Shown piece after piece: positions 1 to 8,026 of a DNA stretch of 64,000 bases. The first letter of the stretch is position 1, and the number at the start of each line of letters is the position of its first letter. Below the pieces are notes generated by a model that was not told the origin of the DNA, did no database searches, and worked only from the letters and a program-made list of their open reading frames with translations. A program made the translations under genes and the position numbers. Origin of the DNA: Bacteroidota bacterium. GTDB taxonomy: Bacteria > Bacteroidota > Bacteroidia > Chitinophagales > Chitinophagaceae. The stretch lies in NCBI GenBank assembly GCA_023417815.1, contig JAEZEI010000068.1:1-64000 (forward strand). Reading direction: 5' to 3'.

Positions 1-2017
1 GGTTTATCTCGGATGCCGTGCTCCAGGTAAGTACATTCTCGGTTCCCCGTTGCAGCCCGTTGAAGGAAATCATTTGCACAGGCACCAGGCTTCCAGATGC
101 AAAGAACACAGAGAAATCCTCGACTTGCCCGTTCGTAACATTATAACAGCTATTTACTCCCGCAATACAATCCTTTGCTATTAATCTAAGCCTCAGGAAC
201 TGGTTTGTTACAGGGGGCACTGCTGGTGTAGTGAACGAAAACGTATGCGTTCCTATATAACAGGAAGGTGAAGAATATACAGCTTCGTTTGCGTCAGCAA
301 AATCACCATCGTTATTATAATCAATGAATAACTGAACCACGTTGAACTGGTTAACCGGGTTTGTTGTTCCTACCGTTGCAGATACGGTATATAATGTATT
401 AGCTTCAAGCTTGGTTGAATGAACACAGGATCTGTCAATATATTTATTTCCGTCTGTTGCGGTGCCGGCTGAACTGCTGCTGATGCTACCAAGAGAGAAT
501 GCATGCAGGCCGGAATTCGTGGTTCCAGTTCCCGTATTTACGCATGCGGTGGTGGGTGAAGTACTGATCAGGATTGGCCTGAAGAAATTATCGGAGCCAA
601 CGGCATTTGTTGCAGTTAATGTAATTCCATAAACCCCTGCTGAGGCGAACGATACTACCGGGTTTCTTGAAGCAGATGCAGAAGGAGATCCGGAAGGAAA
701 CGACCAGTTCCAGGAAGTTGGCCCGTGCAGGGTATGATCAGTAAACTGTATAGGTACACCCACGCAAGCCCCTTCCGGAGAGGATATAAAATCTGCAATT
801 GGCGCCCCGGCAACACTGCAGGCCGATAAACAACCAACAAACCCTACATGCGAATCCACCGAAGCGATGGAAGCCGGACTCCAGATATTTGTATTCTGCA
901 CTGAAGGAGCCATGATATATGGAGTTCCTGCAGCATCATGGTTTGCTGAAAAGTTATGACCAATTTCATGAGAGGTAAGTACACGCAAAGCAAAACCAGA
1001 TCCACCCGGAATCGTTCCTGCAAAATCTTCGAGCAAATGATACCTGCTTGTTCCGCAAACTACACCTACATATGCCAGTCCGATTATGCCATTATTTGTT
1101 CCTGCACCATCTGCATCTATATCCCTGTCAGTCCATAGCTGCGCAAGATCATATGAAAAACCGAAGTTACCGGCCTGGCCCCAGGCACGGAAGTTCGAAA
1201 GTATAGTGCTTGAGTTTGTGCCTGTATAAAGTGGTGATGAAGGATCTGATGCAGGTGCCGTTGAAACGTACTGGCCAACAATAGTGAATTCTATATTATT
1301 ATTGAATTGTGCATTTACATAGTCCCAGATCACATTATTCATCACTCCAACATTGTGCGCCTGCACGGTAGCCACGCTTCCATATTTATTGAACATGGTT
1401 ACATCCGAAGCGATCGCGAGCTGAACCTGTACACAATTCAGCCCGGCATTATCAGGAACAACCGGTGGCTGTTGTTCGCTGAGTTCTGCAACACCGCATG
1501 TAAGTGCAGCATTTGGAATTACATCTGAAGTTTCATACAGTACAAAAATATCCGGAGCCGAACCCGGCAGCAGGTATTGGATTGGCTCAATGAAATACTG
1601 TCGTGAACCATCGGTCATGAGACCGTAAACAGATCCTTCTGAAATTGTAATGCTTGTACGTAGTGTAGAATTACCGGAACCTTTGAATGTACGTATATCA
1701 GGTCTTTCACTTTCGATAATCCCTTCAGAAGTTCCCGTCATGATCTTATAATTGTCGGAGATCAGGGAATATTCCACCAGGGAAAGATCAAAGAAACCGC
1801 GCCCCGGAAAATCGAGTTGCAGGTTTAAATTTTCTCCCCGTGCAGAAGATGCCGCATTCTTTATATCACTTGCATTTATCCTGTAAAGAGAATACCTGGT
1901 AAAAACCATATCAAGGTTCGATTCACTCCTGGAATCCACCGGTTGTGCAGTGATCCTTGACTGGGAGAACGATAGTGCGGGCAACAGTGCCAGCGCGCAG
2001 ATAAAAAAGAATTTCAT
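1..2017 (-). CDS. Secreted metzincin-type metalloprotease with PKD and GEVED domains, T9SS cargo (3' end outside window)
   Basis: The frame is open from an ATG at 2017 to the left edge, about 672 codons with no stop. It begins with a signal peptide (MKFFFICALALLPALSFSQ). Residues 350-361 read HEIGHNFSANHD, the HExxHxxxxxH zinc motif of metzincins (H350, H354, H360; catalytic E351), with Ala where Gly is usual. A Met-turn-like YIMAPS follows. Next come a PKD-like domain (residues about 415-485) and a GEVED domain containing FIDYNNDGDF and ending NGQVEDFSVFF. The last visible residues, VPVQMISFNGLQRG and LTWSTASEIN, match the lead-in to a type A T9SS sorting domain, so export through T9SS is expected. 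It is a reprolysin-like protease of unknown substrate. It lies beyond the rplL terminator and is probably a separate transcript. Confidence 0.85.
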   Translation of the reverse strand, partial: MKFFFICALALLPALSFSQSRITAQPVDSRSESNLDMVFTRYSLYRINASDIKNAASSARGENLNLQLDFPGRGFFDLSLVEYSLISDNYKIMTGTSEGIIESERPDIRTFKGSGNSTLRTSITISEGSVYGLMTDGSRQYFIEPIQYLLPGSAPDIFVLYETSDVIPNAALTCGVAELSEQQPPVVPDNAGLNCVQVQLAIASDVTMFNKYGSVATVQAHNVGVMNNVIWDYVNAQFNNNIEFTIVGQYVSTAPASDPSSPLYTGTNSSTILSNFRAWGQAGNFGFSYDLAQLWTDRDIDADGAGTNNGIIGLAYVGVVCGTSRYHLLEDFAGTIPGGSGFALRVLTSHEIGHNFSANHDAAGTPYIMAPSVQNTNIWSPASIASVDSHVGFVGCLSACSVAGAPIADFISSPEGACVGVPIQFTDHTLHGPTSWNWSFPSGSPSASASRNPVVSFASAGVYGITLTATNAVGSDNFFRPILISTSPTTACVNTGTGTTNSGLHAFSLGSISSSSAGTATDGNKYIDRSCVHSTKLEANTLYTVSATVGTTNPVNQFNVVQLFIDYNNDGDFADANEAVYSSPSCYIGTHTFSFTTPAVPPVTNQFLRLRLIAKDCIAGVNSCYNVTNGQVEDFSVFFASGSLVPVQMISFNGLQRGTENVLTWSTASEIN

Positions 2018-2075
2018 AGAGCAGTTATCTTGATGTTCTAAGCTAACATAAAGGCTCCGCATCACAAAAATTTGT

Positions 2076-2105
2076 TCAAAAAAAAGCCCCGGGGTTACCG
2101 GGGCT
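2076..2105 (-). terminator. Rho-independent terminator of the rplKAJL operon
   Basis: On the minus strand an 8-bp stem (AGCCCCGG / CCGGGGCT, 2085-2092 with 2098-2105) and a 5-base loop are followed by a run of about nine T. It begins 22 bases after the rplL stop and separates the ribosomal operon from the metalloprotease gene. Confidence 0.9.
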
Positions 2106-2126
2106 CTTCAAAGCTGTTATGTTGAA

Positions 2127-2501
2127 TTATGCTACTTCAACTTCAGCGCCAGCTTCAGTAAGCTTCGCTTTCAGTTCTTCAGCAGTAGCTTTATCTACGC
2201 CTTCTTTAACTGGTTTTGGAGCGCCATCTACAAGATCTTTAGCTTCTTTCAGACCAAGGCCTGTAAGTTCTTTAACGATCTTAACAACAGCAAGTTTGTT
2301 TGCACCGCCGCTCTTAAGGATAACATCGAAAGATGATTTTTCCTCTGCTGCTGCACCGCCGCCTTCGCCGCCGCCGCTAACAACAACTGCTGCTGCAGCT
2401 GGTTCGATACCATATTCAGTTTTTAAGAATTCAGCAAGTTCCTGAACTTCTTTTACGGTTAAACCTACCAGGTTTTCCGCTAACGCTTTAACGTCTGCCA
2501 T
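2127..2501 (-). CDS. rplL: 50S ribosomal protein L7/L12
   Basis: 124 residues, the usual length. L7/L12 forms the multi-copy stalk of the large subunit that recruits translational GTPases. The N-terminal dimerisation helices (MADVKALAENLVGLTVKEVQ) are followed by an Ala/Gly-rich hinge (residues about 38-55) and the conserved C-terminal factor-binding domain ending GLGLKEAKDLVDGAPKPVKEG and AKLTEAGAEVEVA. I chose the ATG at 2501 because the family starts MADVK; an in-frame ATG at 2528 would add nine atypical residues. It is the last gene of rplK-rplA-rplJ-rplL. Confidence 0.97.
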   Translation of the reverse strand: MADVKALAENLVGLTVKEVQELAEFLKTEYGIEPAAAAVVVSGGGEGGGAAAEEKSSFDVILKSGGANKLAVVKIVKELTGLGLKEAKDLVDGAPKPVKEGVDKATAEELKAKLTEAGAEVEVA

Positions 2502-2618
2502 AATTGTTACAGTTTTTTCCCCGTTCATCTCCTTCCGGATCCGGGGGAAGGTTTAAAAAAATTGTTTTATCAATAAGCGATCCCGCCAGGCGGAAAAGCG
2601 AATCTCAATTGTTGAAGA
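2502..2618 (-). promoter_or_regulatory. Structured rplJ-rplL intergenic leader
   Basis: The 117-base gap contains two palindromes: CCGCCTGGCGG (about 2587-2597) and a larger one, CCTTCC...GGAAGG, around a GGATCC core (about 2531-2551). Neither is followed directly by a T-run. They could tune the higher L12 stoichiometry by attenuation or processing; that role is inference. Confidence 0.4.
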
Positions 2619-3260
2619 CTATGCCTCTGGCGTAGCCTCACCCTCCGCAGATGTATCTGCAGCAGGATTTTCAGTTGCATTATCAGCAGCAGGTGCTTCC
2701 GGGGCAGCTTCTGCAGCAGGAGTTTCTGCGGCAGCAACTTCAGCAGCTGGTGCTTCTTCCTGCTTTCCTTTTGCATTCTCCATATTCTGAAGAGCGCCGA
2801 TAACACGCTGGATAGGTGACTGAAGCAACCCAATGATCTCGCCGATAAGCTCGTTCTTGGTCTTGATCTGGGTCAAAGCTTTCAGCTGGTTGTCTCCTAC
2901 GAATACATCGCCATTAATGAAGGCAGCCTTAAGAACCGGTCTTTCATTATTGCTTTCCTTGCGAAAGCTGCTGATGATAACAGCCGGTTCCTTCGGGTTT
3001 TCGCTGAATAAAAGAGCGGTCACTTTATGCAGTGAATCATACACTCCAGCATATTTTTCTGAATCGATGCTTTCGAGCGCTTTGCGGATCAGGGTATTCT
3101 TTGCAACCTTCATTTCAACCTGCTTATTAAAGCAATGGCTGCGAAGTTTGCTTACCTGTTCAACAGTAAGGCTCTCGGTATCGGTAATATAAAAGTTATT
3201 ATACTGTTCGAACTTGCCCTTAAGCAACTCGATCACTTCGTTTTTTTCCTGTTTTGTCAT
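2619..3260 (-). CDS. rplJ: 50S ribosomal protein L10 with Ala/Pro/Glu-rich C-terminal tail
   Basis: 213 residues. L10 anchors L7/L12 dimers on the ribosomal stalk. The core domain (residues 1 to about 165) has the family start MTKQEKNEVIELLKGKFEQY and the VAKNTLIRKAL segment. The last 45 or so residues, after ALQNMENAKGKQEE, are almost only Ala, Pro, Glu, Thr and Asn, making the protein about 40 residues longer than the roughly 170 of most L10 proteins. Low-complexity L10 tails are seen in some Bacteroidota. It lies 30 bases after rplA, too little for the long L10-binding leader known in E. coli. Confidence 0.96.
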   Translation of the reverse strand: MTKQEKNEVIELLKGKFEQYNNFYITDTESLTVEQVSKLRSHCFNKQVEMKVAKNTLIRKALESIDSEKYAGVYDSLHKVTALLFSENPKEPAVIISSFRKESNNERPVLKAAFINGDVFVGDNQLKALTQIKTKNELIGEIIGLLQSPIQRVIGALQNMENAKGKQEEAPAAEVAAAETPAAEAAPEAPAADNATENPAADTSAEGEATPEA

Positions 3261-3290
3261 AACAAAAGATTTGTAAACCTGGAGGCCAGA

Positions 3291-3980
3291 TTAATTTTGA
3301 ACAGATTTTGTGTCAACAATAATACCCGGGCTCATGCTGCTCGCCATGTTCACTCCACGCAGGTAGGTACCTTTTGAAGTTGCAGGCTTTAGCTTGATGA
3401 TGGCATTAATGAATTCCTGGCAGTTTTCAGCGATCTTTTCAGGTGCGAAGCTTACACGGCCAACAGAAGCGTGGATGATCCCCGCCTTGTCAACCTTGAA
3501 AGCGATCTTACCGCCCTTAAGATCATTCACTGCACCGGCTACATCATTTGTAACCGTACCGGTTTTAGGGTTTGGCATCAGGTTGCGAGGACCTAATACT
3601 TTACCCAGTTTACCGATCTTAGGCATCACTGCAGGTGTTGCCACAATAACATCTATATCGGTCCAGCCACCTTCTATCTTTTGAATGTATTCATCAAGTC
3701 CTACGAAGTCGGCTCCTGCTGCAGTAGCTTCTGCTTCCTTGTCAGGAGTGCAGAGAACAAGCACACGCTTGGTTTTACCGGTACCGTGAGGAAGAGAAAC
3801 AGTTCCGCGGATAGCCTGGTCGGCTTTCTTAGGATCAACACCAAGGCGAACGTGAAGGTCTACCGAGCTGTCGAATTTTGTTGTATTTATTTCTTTTACT
3901 AAGGATGAAGCCTCCTTCAGGGAATAAGCCTTGTTAGGGTCAACCTTAGCGTTTGCTATCTTTCTTTTTTTGGTGATCAT
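3291..3980 (-). CDS. rplA: 50S ribosomal protein L1
   Basis: 229 residues, full length. L1 forms the mobile stalk near the ribosomal E site and in many bacteria also represses its own operon by binding the mRNA leader. The signature GKVLGPRNLMPNPKTGTVT is present at residues about 124-142, with KGGKIAFKVDKAGIIHASVG following. It sits 26 bases after rplK in the same transcript. Confidence 0.97.
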   Translation of the reverse strand: MITKKRKIANAKVDPNKAYSLKEASSLVKEINTTKFDSSVDLHVRLGVDPKKADQAIRGTVSLPHGTGKTKRVLVLCTPDKEAEATAAGADFVGLDEYIQKIEGGWTDIDVIVATPAVMPKIGKLGKVLGPRNLMPNPKTGTVTNDVAGAVNDLKGGKIAFKVDKAGIIHASVGRVSFAPEKIAENCQEFINAIIKLKPATSKGTYLRGVNMASSMSPGIIVDTKSVQN

Positions 3981-4006
3981 TTTAAAAAGTTTAATCGGTT
4001 GACGTA

Positions 4007-4453
4007 TTAGTTATTTTCCCATGGAGCTGTTCCTTCAACAGTAAGACCCATGCTGCGTGCAGTACCTGCAACCATGCTCATTGCACTTTTCAGTGTGAAA
4101 GCGTTCAGGTCAGCCATTTTATCCTTAGCGATCTCTTCAACCTGTGCCCAGGTTACTTTACCCACTTTTACGCGGTTTGGCTCCTTACTGCCTGAAGTGA
4201 TCTTGGCCGCATCCATTAGCTGTACCGCTGCAGGAGGGGTTTTGATGATGAAATCGAATGATTTGTCTGCGTAAACCGTGATGACAACCGGTAATACCTT
4301 ACCTGGTTTGTCCTGGGTGCGGGCATTGAACTGTTTGCAGAATTCCATGATGTTCACGCCTTTAGAACCCAGTGCCGGACCTATCGGAGGTGCCGGGTTA
4401 GCCTGTCCGCCCTTGCATTGGAGCTTGACAAAGCCTGTGATCTCTTTTGCCAT
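4007..4453 (-). CDS. rplK: 50S ribosomal protein L11
   Basis: 148 residues. L11 binds the GTPase-associated centre of 23S rRNA. The N-terminal domain has the family motif GGQANPAPPIGPALGSKGVN, and the C-terminal RNA-binding domain ends AGTARSMGLTVEG. It is the first gene of the rplKAJL operon. Unlike in most bacteria, nusG is not directly upstream: about 3 kb and three other genes lie between. Confidence 0.97.
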   Translation of the reverse strand: MAKEITGFVKLQCKGGQANPAPPIGPALGSKGVNIMEFCKQFNARTQDKPGKVLPVVITVYADKSFDFIIKTPPAAVQLMDAAKITSGSKEPNRVKVGKVTWAQVEEIAKDKMADLNAFTLKSAMSMVAGTARSMGLTVEGTAPWENN

Positions 4454-4543
4454 TTTATAATGTTTTTTGGTGTTAACGTCCTCCCCGAATACCGGGGAAA
4501 ACTCCCAAATACCCTTACGGGCACCTGTCTTAAAGAACTATTG
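4454..4543 (-). promoter_or_regulatory. Structured 5' leader of rplK operon (candidate L1 autoregulation site)
   Basis: The 90-base leader can fold into two GC hairpins (CCC-GTAA-GGG and CCCCG-GTATT-CGGGG) enclosed by an outer GGTG/CACC pairing. Feedback by L1 on the L11-L1 leader is known in other bacteria. I see a compact structure but could not match it base by base to a known L1 site. Confidence 0.4.
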
Positions 4544-4549
4544 GGGGCG

Positions 4550-4578
4550 CAAAGGTATATAGAAAATCTTAAAGTAAA
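4550..4578 (-). promoter_or_regulatory. Bacteroidota-type promoter of rplKAJL
   Basis: The minus strand reads TACCTTTG (4550-4557), a perfect TAnnTTTG -7 element, with TTTA 17 bases upstream near -33. The predicted start is about 90 bases before the rplK ATG. The ribosomal protein operon therefore has its own promoter, separate from nusG. Confidence 0.8.
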
Positions 4579-4663
4579 AAGGGAAAAAGTAAAATACCGG
4601 ATAGAATATTTCGGGGTAAAACTACCTTTTTTTGGCCTGGTTAGGGTATTGCAAAATTAAAAT

Positions 4664-4746
4664 CCCGAATTCGGGGAATTGACGATATGCCGGAGAATCC
4701 GTATTTTAATCTTAGGGGCGGAGGTTGGTGGCCCCAGGTGGGATCG
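4664..4746 (+). repeat. Copy A of a diverged ~80-bp intergenic element
   Basis: Starting at CGAATTCGGGGAATTGAC, this stretch resembles 29099-29178 (CGAATCCGGGGAATTGAC) on the same strand. Shared blocks continue through TGCCGGA and a GGAGG-TGG-GG-CCC-GG segment with mismatches and small gaps. It lies immediately upstream of the broken HTH gene. It could be a remnant of a small mobile or coding element. The rest of the 4454-4769 gap holds only the rplK promoter and leader. Confidence 0.45.
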
Positions 4747-5006
4747 GACGCTGAAGCAGAAGAACCACTTTGGGTTACAGCCAGGAAAAAATGGCAGCCT
4801 ACCTGGGAATTTCCAGGTCCGCTTTAAGCATGGCCGAACAATTCAGGAGAAACCTTAACCCAAAGGCAGTTCAAAGACTTCGCATATTCGAAGAATCGAT
4901 CCGGAAGGCTGACCATAAGACTGTATTGGAAGAACAAAGACTGGAACGCGCTACTTTTTCAGCAAGAGGCTTATTCGAAGAAGGTTTTGTGGAAGGCCTC
5001 GCCTGA
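4745..5006 (+). pseudogene. XRE-type helix-turn-helix protein, apparently frameshifted remnant
   Basis: From a TTG at 4770 the frame gives 78 residues starting GYSQEKMAAYLGISRSALSM, a clear Cro/CI-type HTH, then a charged helical tail ending at 5006. The usual first helix of the fold is missing from this frame: a stop lies at 4752-4754. In the next frame the bases just upstream encode RTLKQKNHF, which looks like that helix, joined by a one-base shift at about 4769-4773. I read this as a degraded regulator gene or one with a sequencing error. Initiation at ATG 4791 is also possible. It converges on the sulfatase gene. Confidence 0.45.
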
Positions 5007-5050
5007 TACCTATGGAAATCTAAATATTGATTCGCCTGGCTGACCTGCAT

Positions 5051-6889
5051 TTATTTCTCCAGGAAATCCTGGTAAAACCGCTGCTGCAAAGCCTTTCCCC
5101 TCCTTTCCAGGTCTGCCTGCCTACCAAAAGTACGGATCGGCCGTTTCCCCGTATTGTCAAAAATGAGTCCCCGGCCTGGTTCCAGGTAGCCAAAGCCATT
5201 ATTGAATGAGAAAAACCCAAATTGATTTAGGGAATCCATCATATTACGGCTGAAGGAAAATTCATTTGCAGGATTGCCGGTAAGCGCCAGTAAAGTAGCA
5301 GCCACATCTGTCTGTAAGTATAATCCGGATTTGGTCACCGGCTTTACCTTGCCTCCGAGGAATAATACCGGGATCCTGAAATCGTCCTCCATTTTCCCTG
5401 TAGAAGGTAAACGGTTCCCGTGATCAGGAACAATTGCAAGTATTGTATTGTTCCACCAGGATTGTCTCTTGCAAAATTCAACGAAGTTGTAGACTACACT
5501 GTCTGAATAGTGAAGTGCGTCCAGGTACTTTGCATCATTCTCTCCTTCCCTGAACAATTTTTCAGAAGGTATTTCAAATGGTTCATGGCTGCTCAGAGTT
5601 AACCAGGTTAGAAAGAATGGTTCCTCCAGGGATCTCCCCATGATCTTTTCTGCAACCACCCCGTCGTGCGCTCCCCACTTCGAATTGAGATCTTTCTTTT
5701 TAAAATCGCTGATGGTAATGTATTCATCAAAATCACTGTTCACGAGGTAGGCCTTAATATTTGCAAATTCAGTTTCACCGCCATAATAGAAAGAAGTATG
5801 GTAACCCATTCCTTTAAACTTTTTTGGAAGCGATGGCAGTTTCGCTGCTTTTACCGGTGATTTCAGCACGGCATGAACTGGCTGAGCCGGGTAAGCGCTC
5901 AATATCGCAGCAATACCTTTATCGGTCCTGTCGCCCGACGCATAAACATTCGGAAAGTAGATGCCCTCTTCACTGAGTTTATTGAAACCTGGAGTTATGG
6001 AGATGCCTTCATGTTTTTCATTCACAGCCTTTGCCGTAAATCCTTCCCAGATTACCAGCACAACATTGACCCTGCCCCGTACGGAATCTGCCGGAAGCTT
6101 TATTACCTTAAGAAGAGAATCTGTTATGCTCCCTGCTTCACTGTCTTCCATGGCCACGTAGGGATTTTCTGCCGAGCCCGCATTATGATTAAGGGAATAC
6201 ACCAGGTTCCATACCGGGTTTAGCGCTGCCTGGTTTGCAAAATGGAACTTTGAAAAATATACACTACTCTGATTTATCGGCGCTAATTGAAACCCTCCTC
6301 TTAATGGAATGATTGATGCGGCTGCAAGCAGTAAAAGAAATAAGGCCTGGACATATTTATTTTTTACCGAAACTCCCCCGGTTAATTTCCTGATACCTTT
6401 TGAAAATAGGATCATCAGCAAGAAAAAAATAATAAGGACTATTATTGATCCCGAAAATATGGGAAGATGACTTACAGAAGCCCATGCTTCCTTTGGGCTT
6501 TTCAGGTAGGCTAGCGGTGTTGCATCAAGCCTGAATCCCCACGCATTGAATAATCCCAGGTCTGCAACCAGCAGGATCAAAACCAGTAGCAGAATTATTG
6601 CTGTATATATAATGTATGCAAATGGCGCCCGAAGTTTCCTGATGAACAAAGCAAGGAGGCAGAGAAGAAGTATTGGTATTGTAAGATATGCCGCCATGGA
6701 CATATCCATCCTGAGCCCGTACCATGCAGACGGGATCACATTCAAGGTTCCTGTTTCTTTCAATTCTGGGATGTTGAATAAAAGGAAGATCACTCTTCCA
6801 AATTGAAAGAATAAGATGACAACGAGCCAATAGACCAGGACAAAAAAGACTGGCGAACTTTTGAACTTATTTAGGAATGAGGATGCCAT
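5051..6889 (-). CDS. LTA-synthase-like membrane sulfatase/phosphotransferase
   Basis: 612 residues. Five hydrophobic segments (about 13-38, 65-84, 88-112, 143-163, 180-196) precede a periplasmic alkaline-phosphatase/sulfatase-fold domain that starts near residue 275 (VNVVLVIWEGF, metal-binding Glu). The likely nucleophile Thr is in SGDRTDKG, and the late metal site is VPDHGNRLP. Relatives transfer phosphoglycerol or phosphoethanolamine to envelope glycans or lipids; the substrate here is unknown. It is more diverged than the tandem pair at 50-54 kb. It lies just beyond the terminator of the DUF4920 gene, between the nusG and rplK transcription units. Confidence 0.8.
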   Translation of the reverse strand: MASSFLNKFKSSPVFFVLVYWLVVILFFQFGRVIFLLFNIPELKETGTLNVIPSAWYGLRMDMSMAAYLTIPILLLCLLALFIRKLRAPFAYIIYTAIILLLVLILLVADLGLFNAWGFRLDATPLAYLKSPKEAWASVSHLPIFSGSIIVLIIFFLLMILFSKGIRKLTGGVSVKNKYVQALFLLLLAAASIIPLRGGFQLAPINQSSVYFSKFHFANQAALNPVWNLVYSLNHNAGSAENPYVAMEDSEAGSITDSLLKVIKLPADSVRGRVNVVLVIWEGFTAKAVNEKHEGISITPGFNKLSEEGIYFPNVYASGDRTDKGIAAILSAYPAQPVHAVLKSPVKAAKLPSLPKKFKGMGYHTSFYYGGETEFANIKAYLVNSDFDEYITISDFKKKDLNSKWGAHDGVVAEKIMGRSLEEPFFLTWLTLSSHEPFEIPSEKLFREGENDAKYLDALHYSDSVVYNFVEFCKRQSWWNNTILAIVPDHGNRLPSTGKMEDDFRIPVLFLGGKVKPVTKSGLYLQTDVAATLLALTGNPANEFSFSRNMMDSLNQFGFFSFNNGFGYLEPGRGLIFDNTGKRPIRTFGRQADLERRGKALQQRFYQDFLEK

Positions 6890-6891
6890 GA

Positions 6892-6920
6892 AATAAAAAA
6901 CCTCATCCGCGGACGAGGTT
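6892..6920 (-). terminator. Terminator after the DUF4920 gene
   Basis: On the minus strand a 10-bp stem with one G-U pair (6899-6908 with 6911-6920) and a very short loop is followed by TTTTTT. It begins 22 bases after the DUF4920 stop and closes the tRNA-tuf-secE-nusG-DUF4920 run, only a few bases before the sulfatase ATG. Confidence 0.85.
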
Positions 6921-6941
6921 TATAAATAAATTGTTGAAATC

Positions 6942-7406
6942 TTACATTACGAGGATACCTGATGCCTGCATAACAAGTTCCCTTTTAGGTTCTGTTATGG
7001 CATCGATCTCTGCTTTTGATTTACCAGCATCTTCAGCATAGTGACGAAGCATGTCTACAGAGGTTTCCTTCATTTTAGCTTCTCCTTCGGCAACGATTGT
7101 TTTGCCGGTAAGGGAAAGCGGAACGAGGTATTTATGATCCTTCATCTTCACCAGCACTGAACCATTTTCAGTTTTCATGCGAAGCCAGCAACCTTCAGCC
7201 TTACAAACTTCTATCACTTCGCCTGTGATCTTTAGTCCACCTTTAGGATTTTCACCAACATTCTTCGCCGCCACGTTTACATCGATTGCGCCGTCGGCAG
7301 TAATAGCATCACCGAAGGTCATTCCGGCTTTTGCATCCACTTTAGGAGGTTGTGCCATCAGGCTCAGGCCAAGGAAAAGAGCGGGGATCACCAGTAATTT
7401 TTTCAT
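6942..7406 (-). CDS. DUF4920 family secreted protein
   Basis: 154 residues from the ATG at 7406, which gives a clean signal peptide (MKKLLVIPALFLGLSLMAQ). An in-frame ATG at 7439 would overlap nusG. The mature part has the DUF4920 pattern KITGEVIEVCKAEGCWLRM followed by VLVKMKDHKYLVP and ends in a long helix. This is a small beta-rich fold of unknown function with two conserved Cys. It starts 16 bases after nusG, so it is probably co-transcribed with it. Confidence 0.85.
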   Translation of the reverse strand: MKKLLVIPALFLGLSLMAQPPKVDAKAGMTFGDAITADGAIDVNVAAKNVGENPKGGLKITGEVIEVCKAEGCWLRMKTENGSVLVKMKDHKYLVPLSLTGKTIVAEGEAKMKETSVDMLRHYAEDAGKSKAEIDAITEPKRELVMQASGILVM

Positions 7407-7422
7407 TTTATTCTGTTTGAGA

Positions 7423-8025
7423 TTATGAAATTTTTTCAACCTGCATATAGCTAAGCTCTACAGGGGTTGCACGGCCGAAGATCTTCACCTGTACCTTAAG
7501 TTTCTTTTTCTCATCACTCACTTCTTCAATAACCCCGTTGAAATCGTTGAAAGGACCATCGATGATCTTGATCGTTTCACCGATAATGAAAGGCTCACTC
7601 ATCGTAACACCTCCCATATCACTCATTTCATCCACCTTACCCAGCATCTTATTCACTTCAGCCTTACGCAGGGAGATGATGTTTCCTTTTGAACCCTTAC
7701 CGTCTGTAAGAAAGTGCATTACATTGCTGATGTTACTTACGTGCTGAATGATATCATCATTCAGTTTGTCGCCGGCAACCTCCATCATAATATAACCAGG
7801 ATAGAAATTCCTTTCGCGCATCACCTTTTTTCCATTCTGCACCTTGTAAACCTTTTCAACGGGCAAAAAAACCTGTTTAATGATATTATCCCAGCCGTTG
7901 CGGACAATATCTTTATCGAGGTATTCTTTTATCTTACGTTCTTTACCGCTGACAACCCTCAGTACATACCACTTACTTTCCTTCTCAGTCTTATCCGACG
8001 TGGTTGGTATTATTTCTTCAGTCAT
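7423..8025 (-). CDS. nusG: Transcription elongation/antitermination factor NusG
   Basis: 200 residues. NusG binds RNA polymerase and couples it to ribosomes or Rho. The NGN domain starts at KWYVLRVVSGKERK (residues about 18-31) and includes RNFYPGYIMMEV. The C-terminal KOW domain is IGETIKIIDGPFNDFNGVIE. It starts one base after the secE stop. The usual next gene, rplK, is displaced by about 3 kb. Confidence 0.97.
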   Translation of the reverse strand: MTEEIIPTTSDKTEKESKWYVLRVVSGKERKIKEYLDKDIVRNGWDNIIKQVFLPVEKVYKVQNGKKVMRERNFYPGYIMMEVAGDKLNDDIIQHVSNISNVMHFLTDGKGSKGNIISLRKAEVNKMLGKVDEMSDMGGVTMSEPFIIGETIKIIDGPFNDFNGVIEEVSDEKKKLKVQVKIFGRATPVELSYMQVEKIS

Positions 8026-8026
8026 A

